Positions 1-7,513 of a stretch of DNA of 21,420 nt are shown here, one piece after another. Source of the stretch: Vermamoeba vermiformis (taxonomy: Eukaryota; Tubulinea; Echinamoebida); NCBI GenBank assembly GCA_045837725.1, contig JBEWZL010000139.1, positions 1 to 21,420 on the forward strand. Direction: 5' to 3'. The notes under the pieces are model-generated. The model worked only from the letters and a program-made list of their open reading frames with translations, made no database searches and had not been told where the DNA came from. Numbering within the stretch: the first letter of the stretch is position 1; every line of letters starts with the position of its first letter. A program made the position numbers and the translations under genes.

Positions 1-655
1 CCACAGTTCGCCAACAACAACACAACGGACGTTTGGGCCCTTGTGTTGTGTTGACTACGCGAAGTATTTAAAAAGAAACAAACGCGGAAAATAATTTCTG
101 ACACAAGCACGTGGCGGTCACGTGTTTTTCTAAAATTAGATCGGAGATTAAAAGTTGCTTTCACACGAACAAATTGCAGTGACAAGCACAAGGTAAGTGC
201 TATTATAGTCCGCTAAATTGTGGACGCGTTCGCCCATTCGTGAACGTTAATTGTTTCCGTTTTAAAACGGATTTTAATCCGCTCACCCGTGGATTAAAAT
301 TTAGTGGCGCCATTCTCATTCGAATGCTCACTAAAAAATTAAAATATTACTTTTGTTTTAATGGAAAGAGTAGAGTACCGTTTAAACAAAAAATTGTAGC
401 GTAATAACGAGCTGATCGGTAACGTAAGTACACATTGGAGTTAGAATTTTGTTAATTGCAATTACGATCTGCAGTACGAAATTCCTATTGTTTGATGATT
501 GCGTTAATTTAAATATTTAAAATATTAATAAATTAGTTACAATTAATTGGGAATTTGGAGTTCTCCCGGCACGTCATTAAATCGATATGATAATTGTTAT
601 TAGTTAAATTAATAGTAAATATAAAGCCATTATATTAACAAAATTTTTATTTAGG
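1..655 (+). other. Leader/upstream region of the NEIL-like gene, no coding exon identified
   Basis: No convincing coding sequence is seen. There is no ATG in the first 190 bases. A consensus 5' splice site (AAG|GTAAGT) has its GT at 193-194, and an acceptor TTTATTTAG ends at 654, so bases up to 192 could be a non-coding first exon joined to the exon at 655/656 by a leader intron of about 460 nt. A second donor-like GTAAGT lies near 424. An exon starting with the usual Met-Pro-Glu of this glycosylase family was looked for and not found. The stretch holds a cluster of short palindromes, listed separately. Confidence 0.35.
208..300. repeat. Cluster of short inverted repeats
   Basis: Four consecutive dyads are visible: GTCC/GGAC (208-211 with 222-225), CGTTC/GAACG (227-231 with 242-246), a perfect 14-bp palindrome CCGTTTTAAAACGG (257-270), and ATTTTAATCC/GGATTAAAAT (271-280 with 291-300), a perfect 10-bp stem around a 10-nt loop. 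The last two abut exactly. This could be a MITE remnant, an RNA structure in the leader, or a binding-site cluster; nothing decides between these. Confidence 0.6.
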
Positions 656-2048
656 CCTGGTGGCAGACAAATTGGTAGAATGCTCGAGTACACGGACTGC
701 GTTTCTTTGCAACAATGGCTCGAGAAGTCGATAAAATCAGAAGAATTTTGCGAAATTAAACCTGCCCTTGTACAGCAACTAAAATTAACTGTACAAACTG
801 TACGCGGTAATAAAAACATTTAAAGTCAGCTTAATTGACAATTCCTAGGTAAAAACACGCGGGAGAGAGCTTGGTATCATATTCAATGAGGGATGGGCAT
901 TGCGATTGTGTATTTCCAAGGGCAGTTATATGGTTTTTGCTGCTCATGACAGTGTGGCACCGGCTGTAGTAGAGCAAGCCCCTTTAGCAATGAAAACGGT
1001 TACTGGCAACTCTCTATTGTTGGTGGATGAAGGGGTTGGCAGATCTGTGGTGGTCTTTCAGCCTGAACTGGCGTGGGATGCTTACGGCCCTGACATTCTC
1101 TTAGAATCAGCTCTGTTCACCGCGAACCTCACAACTGTCTTGTCAACTCAGAGTGATTACTTGCGACAAATCACTTTGTTTGAGGCTCTGCTTGATCCTT
1201 ACTTATTTAATGGTTTTGGTCCGTTGCTCGTCAATGAGATTCTTCAACGGCTATATTATTATTTTGGTAATCTCCAGATTTGCAGTAAACAAAAGACTCA
1301 TATCTTTACAGAAATACGTCCATTCATCAATGCTCGACAATTTTTAAAGCACGACCACAACCGCAACCTTCTTCAACGCATGAGCACTGAATTTATTGGT
1401 CAGTTTTTACATATGTCATCGTTGGCACTGAACTGTGTCAATTTCATGGACTTTGGATGGCTTGAATTAAGATCTGTGTTGCTGTTTTCATTTCGGCAAC
1501 AAGCTTGTCGTGAAACAACTGTAAGCTGGTACAGTGTTACTTTGGTCTCTCAACGAGAAGAAATTTGTTATTCAACATGTGAGTCTGTTGATTTGCCGCA
1601 AAATTGGAGCAAAATGGATGCAGTTCTCCAAGGGCCAGGGCTATCTCATTACTTTACTTGGCAAAGGGTTAGTATGATGTTCATCCTGTAGCTTTGCTAA
1701 TTGTACCAGCTGGAGGCAAGCAATTCCAAAAGAAAGGGATTACCAACTACTGAGACACGCGTCAAAAAGCCGCGCAATCACCAGTCTGCTGCTCCAAAGA
1801 GAGAAACTGAAGATGTTGATACAATGTTTGTTCCGTATTGTGATGTTCTTTGCAAGTATGTGTTATAATCCAATTCTTTTCAATTTCTAATGTTTAATAG
1901 TGTTACTTTTCCTGATTATTCTGACGACTGCACTGAAAGCGAAGATGAGAGCGCAGCCAATGACAAAGAGATTGCAAGGTTAAAACGTAGATTTAACAAA
2001 AAGTGTCGTAGGATCGCCAACAAATTCAAACATAAAATAAAATTATAA
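656..2048 (+). CDS. Fpg/Nei (NEIL-like) DNA glycosylase homologue, 5' part uncertain
   Basis: Likely base-excision-repair glycosylase relative. Exons: about 656-806; 868 (or 849)-1667; 1710-1855; 1901-2048, stop 2046-2048. The last two junctions keep frame (GTTAGT and GTATGT donors). The helix-two-turn-helix signature reads ALLDPYLFNGFGPLLVNEIL (about 1180-1239), matching the family pattern LLDQ-x-x-FNGIGN-x-L-x-x-EIL. Upstream, LRLCISKGSYMVF fits the strand that reads FRFGMSGSFQL in NEIL1, and RGRELGIIF fits the strand carrying the conserved lysine (RGKEL in NEIL1), with Arg instead of Lys. The C-terminus is basic (Lys/Arg-rich), as in NEIL1. The catalytic N-terminal Pro-Glu was not found. 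The donor at 807 and the acceptor at 848 do not join in frame; using the acceptor at 867 restores frame but drops the RG. It may be a divergent, non-catalytic or decaying copy. Family assignment is likely, activity doubtful. Confidence 0.5.
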
Positions 2049-2093
2049 CTCTTCACTCAATTATTGCACTGATGTATTAAAAACAAAGGCAAT

Positions 2094-3032
2094 GCCTTGA
2101 AGGTAACAACCTACCTAACTTCGGACATCGTCGCCTTGAAGGTAACGACCTCCCTGACTTTGAACGTTGTCGCCTTGAAGGTAACGACCTCCCTGACTTT
2201 GGACGTTGTCGCCTTGAAGGTAACGACCTCCCTGACTTTGGACGTCGTCACCTTGAAGGTAACGACCTCCCATGTTGTCGCCTTAAAGGTAACGACCTCT
2301 CATGTTGTCGCCTTGAAGGTAACGACCTCCCTGACTTTGGACGTTGTCGCCTTGAGGGTAACGAGCTCCAACGTTGTCGCCTTGAAGGTAACGACCTCCC
2401 ACGTTGTCGCCTTGAAGGTAACGACCGTCCTGACGTTGGACGTTGTTGCCTTGAGGGTAATGACCTGTCTAACTTCTGACATCGTTGCCTTGAAGGTAAC
2501 GACCTCCAACGTCGTCGCCTTGAAGGTAACGACCTACCTGACTTTGGACATTGTCGCCTTGAGGGTAACGACCTACCCAACTTTGGACGTTGTCGCCTTG
2601 AAGGTAATGACCTCTCATGTTGTCGCCTTGAAGGTAACGACCTCCCTGACTTTGGACGTCGTCGCCTTGAAGGTAACGACCTACCTGACTTTGGATGTTG
2701 TCGCCTTGAGGGTAACGACCTACCCAACTTTGGACGTTGTCGCCTTGAAGGTAACAACCTACCCAACTTTGGACGTTGTCGCCTTGAGGGTAACAACCTC
2801 TCACGTTGTCGCCTTGAAGGTAACGACCTCCCATGTTGTCGCCTTAAAGGTAACGACCTCCCATGTTGTCGCCTTGAAGGTAACGACCTCCCTGACTTTG
2901 GACGTCGTCGCCTTGAAGGTAACGACCTACCCAACTTTGGACATTGTCACCTTGAGGGTAACGACCTACCCAACTTTGGATGTTGTCGCCTTGAAGGTAA
3001 CGACCTCCCACGTTGTCGCCTTGAAGGTAACG
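2094..3032. repeat. Minisatellite of interleaved 39-bp and 30-bp units
   Basis: Twenty-six complete units plus a 15-bp partial unit, beginning GCCTTGAAGGTAACGACCTC. Sixteen units are 39 bp and ten are 30 bp; the long form carries an extra 9 bp (about TGACTTTGG) before the common ACGTTGTC end. No unit departs from these two lengths, so all differences are substitutions or the 9-bp module, and several frames stay open for hundreds of codons. The order short, short with TTAAAGG, long recurs at 2250-2348 and 2811-2909, a sign of block duplication. No in-frame ATG precedes the open frames, so I read it as a non-coding minisatellite 46 bp after the stop of the NEIL-like gene. Confidence 0.95.
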
Positions 3033-3052
3033 CCTCTGGCGTTGTCCAGAGG
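3033..3052. repeat. Hairpin at the end of the minisatellite
   Basis: CCTCTGG (3033-3039) and CCAGAGG (3046-3052) form a perfect 7-bp stem with a 6-nt loop, exactly where the last repeat unit breaks off. Confidence 0.7.
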
Positions 3053-3272
3053 ATATTTCATGCATTGGCTGTTCGACTTAGTATTTTTTCCATAACCCAA
3101 ACATCCGTCAACCCCAAGTATATATAAAATATTATCAGCAGCACTGCTTGCTATTATTTTAGCATTAAATTAATTTTTACTTGCCCTTGGCGCAACTCGA
3201 AAAAAAAGTCAAATCTGGATTTTTTTCAGTAAATTTCTCCTTTATTGTTTTATTGGCCAGGTTCCCAGTGGA

Positions 3273-3490
3273 ATCGACCCTTGTTTGGACTTAGGTTTTC
3301 AAGGGTTGGTTTCACGCGATACCGACCCTATTTGGACTTAGTTTTTTTCAAGGGGTGGTTTCACGTGATACCGCCCCTTGTTTGGACTTAGTTTTTTTCA
3401 GGGGTCGGTTTCACGTGATACCGCCCCTTGTTTGGACTTAGTTTTTTTCAAGGGTCGGTTTCATGTGATACCACCCCTTGCTGGACTTAG
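3273..3490. repeat. Second tandem array, about 50-bp units with a CACGTG dyad
   Basis: Four units of 48, 49, 50 and 50 bp start at 3273, 3321, 3370 and 3420, followed by a partial unit from 3470. Each carries TTGGACTTAG, a T-tract and the near-palindrome GGTTTCACGTGATACC (3308-3323, 3357-3372, 3407-3422, 3457-3472); the centre is CACGTG in the middle two and CACGCG or CATGTG in the outer ones. CCCCTTG and CAAGGGG also form a dyad within a unit. A degenerate piece of the same unit (TTCGACTTAG plus T-tract) lies at 3072-3090. Confidence 0.9.
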
Positions 3491-4410
3491 TTTTTTAACT
3501 TCTTTACTAGGACTTTCACTAGCTCATGCCTTCTTAGTCTTGCTAGCTTGCCCTGTAACTCCTTTGTACTATTTGTAACTTTGTAAATAAATGTTTTAAC
3601 TCTACCTTTTGTTTATTATTTTAGTCATGCTCTTTTTACTGTGAACTTTTTCAACAAAATAAAGCATTCATAAACTGCTTTATATAAGTTTGTTTACTAT
3701 GGACAAATTCCTACATAGATGAATTTTTCGGCCAAAAAGTTCAACAAAAAATGAGTTTAAAGCCTCTTTAAACTCTATAACCTGTGGGTTTTTATAACCC
3801 AGAAGCCTACTATAGTTGAGTGTTTTGACTTCGGTCTTAAGTTGGTTGTTTTCTCTCACTGTAGTATTGCCTGAAATAATATTACCATCATAACCATGCC
3901 CTGAGGAATTATCTCCATCGACGTTTGGGTCAGGTTGCGCAAATTGCAAGATCACATCTCAGGTATGCAGAGAAAACAAATCCGTTTTGTTCCAATCCAT
4001 CGAAATAAATAAGATAGGGGCATCAGGTGGGAGTGCCAATGTTATGACCCGTTCTGTGGTAGTGTGAACGGTCGTTTATTTATATAAGTACAACGAGATA
4101 TATACACGAGATATTTGTCTCATCACACCTGGCATTGAATTCATCTGTAGTCATGTTAACCCTGCATGAAGAAAGGGGGAGGTTAGGTGTTGGACCAAGG
4201 TCAGGGGTCATGCCCCCTCAGGGTCCCAAGTCCCACCAAGATAGTAAACCTTCAATTTTCTGATAACACAGGTGTCTAACTGCATTGTTGCAACAGTGGT
4301 TAGCAGCGTGAGGACATGGTTGATGTGTGAGATGATCACATCGTTAGAGTCCTCATTTGATATGGCAGATCCCTTTGTCAAGATTGTGACTCAACACTGT
4401 CAAAATTACA
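3491..4410. other. Gene-poor stretch, possible LTR-like fragment
   Basis: No gene can be supported. An AATAAA near 3586 and T-rich sequence follow the second array. Around 4039 a TGTTATGACC start followed by a TATATAAG motif near 4081 looks like the beginning of an LTR, but no matching second copy or clear end is visible. An unbroken minus-strand frame at 3680-3955 encodes no recognisable motif. The stretch is probably old repeat DNA linked to the retrotransposon fragment that follows. Confidence 0.35.
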
Positions 4411-4515
4411 GAAAATGGCCTTCAATATACATTTGGCTTATTTAAATTCAAATGCATGCCCTTTGGCCTAACCAACACACCTACCACATTTCAACAAATG
4501 ATGAATCTACTCATT
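4411..4515 (+). mobile_element. Fossil Ty3/gypsy-type reverse transcriptase fragment
   Basis: A short plus-strand stretch encodes the conserved reverse transcriptase segment around FKCMPFGLTNTPTTFQ, the Ty3/gypsy form of the PFGL-x-NAP-x-TFQ block. Only this piece, about 35 codons, is seen. No protease, RNase H or integrase is recognisable nearby and no LTR pair was found, so this is a broken, probably old remnant. It ends where the last exon of the minus-strand surface-protein gene ends. Confidence 0.75.
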
Positions 4516-7235
4516 TATATTACAAGACACCAATTTACATGCATGAAAAGAAAGAAAATGAGTGAAGGAACAGCCCATATTGATGGTGTCCAAAAAGAGA
4601 TGTTTGCCGCTGACACTGAGGCAGTTACTGAATAAAAGTGTTAACAATGTGATTGTCTTTAGCTGTTGGTTAATATTTACCAGGAGTGGATTGAGGTTGG
4701 CTTGTTGTAACTTGTGCACCACTTACTTCATCTAAACAACATTTAATGGAGTGCTACAAAATAATAAATTTGTGTTAACTTACTCTCCAAAGGCTTTCCA
4801 ATAATATCTTGAACAGATGGAACCTCTTGTTTCACTTGATTGATGGCTGTTTGATTGTTGACAAAGTTGGTTACCACTTCTGAAGCTGAAGGTTCACTAG
4901 AATTTCCTGCAGCAATAGTTACTTCAAGCTCTTGTTCCAGGTCACTTTGGCGCTTCTTGTTGCCATTTTCCTGCCCACTGATACGATTGACATCAATATT
5001 TAAGGTATCAGCCAAAACAGAACGAAGGTTAGCGATGAAGGCAGTGAGATCTGTAGACGGTGGAGATACAATGACCAAGAAGGAGATATCTATTATTTGA
5101 CAGTGAGCACAGTCAATTGTGATATATTAACTTACTTGATGGACACACAAGAGAAGTGTCAGAAGTGTCGAATGTCAACAAAAAACCATCAACAAACCAA
5201 TTGACAATCACACCAGAAGAGTAATTGCTCTAAAATACTGTTAACAAGGCCACATTAAGTGTTGAAAGCATCTTACTGTGAAAGCAGAGAGTGGATAAAA
5301 GAACGGACGACCAGTAAGAAAACTCTCAACTGGCTGACCTGAAGGGTTGATGTTGTTGTTGGGTCCGTTTGCAATGCTCACTTGGCTAGAGACTTGATTT
5401 TGATACGAGAACGAGGCAACCTTGCCGCCATTGTTTCCAGTCTCAATGCACTGCAAGATGGGGACGATTCTATTTCCGACGCAGACGGAACGGGACTCGA
5501 GGCAAGTCGGAGTCTCGCCTTGACATTGCGAGCAGCTTGTGAACGCCACAGGTGACGAGTTCGCAGTGCAGCCTGTGGATCTTGGAGTGGTGGGAGTAGT
5601 GCCAGCAGAGCACTGACAAGCACTGTTACAGTTTGGTCCGCCGTCACATTGCTCATTGCCCGTGACAATTCCGTTGCCGCATAGATCAGTCTGCACGAGG
5701 TCAGGAAGTTGTTGCTTGATTAAATTAAATACTTACACAAAAGCCGCCCATCGGAACTGTTCCAGTAGTGCACTGACAATTAACGCACGAAGCACCTCCA
5801 TCGCATTGTTCGGCACCAGTAACATTCATGTCCCCACAAAAGTCACCGAAAAACTGTAAACGTGTCAAAAACCACGGGCACCAACAGTTTCAATCCACGT
5901 ACCTGCAAACTAACTGTCGTCATATTGGTCGTTAGATCTACCTCTTTCAGCGACAACACGTAGCCGTTCTGCTGCACCAAGTGCTTTGACGTTCCAACAA
6001 GAAACTTTGTAAAGGTGGTACCAGGATCCGGTCCTATGTTAAATCCGGCGTTCCATGTAACAAAACTTGAATCATCTACATCGAACGGCAATTCGAACCA
6101 CGGAGAGTCCCAGCGATAGATAAAGGCATAATAACCTGACTAGGTGTCAGCGCAATTATACAAAAAACGCGTCCTGTACCTTGGGCAAATACTGGGTAGG
6201 CCTGCGTGAAATAGTTGGCAATAGTTGTCGACGCTAGGGACTGAATGGGCTGCATATTAGACGTGCTGAGTATTACGATTGCCTTGGTGCTTGGAGCAAC
6301 TTGCAACAGGACAATGAGAGTGTTGTTCTTGTAAGTGATCGACATATCGGTGTAAGACGGCACCTCATAGATTCCAAGTGCGGCATTAAGGTTCGACGGA
6401 TCGTACTTGATCACCGAACAAAAGTCGCTGGCGTTGTTGAAACAAGAGCCGTAAAAGAGGTAAGTTCCGTCGGAGGCTAAAGTGAAACTGACCGGCGATG
6501 TTGTAACATGAAGGGCTAAACTGCTTCTAATTGTAAGATCGTTTTCCATTATATACAAGGTACTCGTATTGATGTCTTTGTTCGAGGCAACAACGGCAAA
6601 ACAAGTTTGGTTGATACGAGTTGCAGTGATGTACGAAACATTTTGCGTCGGAAGGCCAATAAAACCATCGAATTGAATATTTCCTATCAAAAGAATCACT
6701 TGAGTATTATTTCCTCGCAGCAGATCGCTCCGCAAACTTACCGTTCGCATCTATTTTAGTGGCCCGCAGGCTGCCCATGACAGAATCTGAATTCTGTAAA
6801 TATGCGTAAAATATGATAATATTATTGTCAGTTGGAGAATGAATAACTGCTGGTAGTACGCCAACGTCACCGTCTCCCTGCGTGATCGACAGATTGAAGC
6901 TTTTTGTTTGCGCAAGGCTTGAAATTATGGTCAACTTCGTCTGTGCTTCAAAATCCACGACTGCCATGGTAGTAGAGTTAAGCTGAATAACTTGCGGGTT
7001 TATCCACATCTTCACACTGATCAATGCCTGGTTATCAGGGATAAACGTTGATGTTGCGGGGTAAGAATATTCAAAAGTATTGCTTAAGGATGGTCGAGAC
7101 GCTGTATTATACCCTATAATTATAAAAATATTAATTTCCGACAGCATTGGGTTTCAATTAGTGGCGATCACATCCGATCTGAGACTTACCGGCCACCAGC
7201 ATTAATATTGTGGTTAAAAATTGCAATATTCTCAT
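4515..7235 (-). CDS. Secreted Cys-rich surface protein, probably GPI-anchored
   Basis: Ten exons: 7235-7190, 7113-6742, 6683-6180, 6135-5903, 5853-5737, 5690-5277, 5229-5136, 5089-4784, 4731-4681, 4627-4515; 749 residues with every junction in frame. Residues 1-16 are a signal peptide (MRILQFLTTILMLVAG). Residues about 17-385 are strand-rich with N-glycosylation sites and could be a beta-propeller-like ectodomain. Two Cys repeats follow at about 386-470, CGDMNVTGAEQCDGG and CGNGIVTGNEQCDGG, the CGNG-x-V-x-x-GEQCD type seen in many protist and bacterial surface proteins. Next come an alpha/beta segment with N-linked sites and a Ser/Thr-rich linker. The last exon gives a hydrophobic end (WAVPSLIFFLFMHVNWCLVI) running to the stop, typical of a GPI signal or a tail anchor. 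The stop lies at the edge of the gypsy fragment. The function is not known; a cell-surface or adhesive role is inference. Confidence 0.8.
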
Positions 7236-7464
7236 TTTATATAGCAGATCAGTGGCGTTCGTTTGTTTCATTGCAAGGTTTGTGGCCACAAACGTTGCGA
7301 AAAAAAAATTTGGTGCGTTTTTGTGATTGACACGTCTTCAAATCTTGTTTTAGTTTCGACTTCATTATGCTGTACCATTAATCGTCATGAGGCACGCAGT
7401 GTTTGATTTAACGTTGGGAAGTTTAAAGTCCGGATTTGATCTTGTCCGCCATTTCTGCCGACGT

Positions 7465-7470
7465 TTTATT
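7465..7470 (-). terminator. Polyadenylation signal of the coiled-coil gene
   Basis: AATAAA on the minus strand about 44 nt beyond the stop of the coiled-coil gene (7514), inside the 278-bp spacer before the next gene. Confidence 0.55.
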
Positions 7471-7513
7471 GAAATAAATAAACGTTTATCGATATATTAC
7501 AACTTTTTTGTCC

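Noticed and set aside
2094-3032. Leucine-rich-repeat or TALE-like protein from the LEGNDLPDFGRCR frame
   Set aside because: The 13/10-residue period does not fit LRR (20-24) or TALE (33-35) units and the frame is interrupted in one unit with no ATG upstream.
2097-3095. 332-codon open frame through the minisatellite
   Set aside because: It lacks an in-frame ATG at its start and arises because all units are multiples of three; equally open frames exist on the other strand.
2094-3490. CRISPR array
   Set aside because: Units are contiguous, without unique spacers between constant repeats, and the host is a eukaryote.
3680-3955. Minus-strand open frame of 91 codons
   Set aside because: No recognisable motif, no splice-linked neighbours, and it lies in repeat-derived DNA; insufficient to call a gene.
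4743-5078. Surface-protein gene ending at the stop at 4743-4745
   Set aside because: A consensus donor inside that reading and two further in-phase exons give a more sensible anchored C-terminus, so the longer model is preferred.
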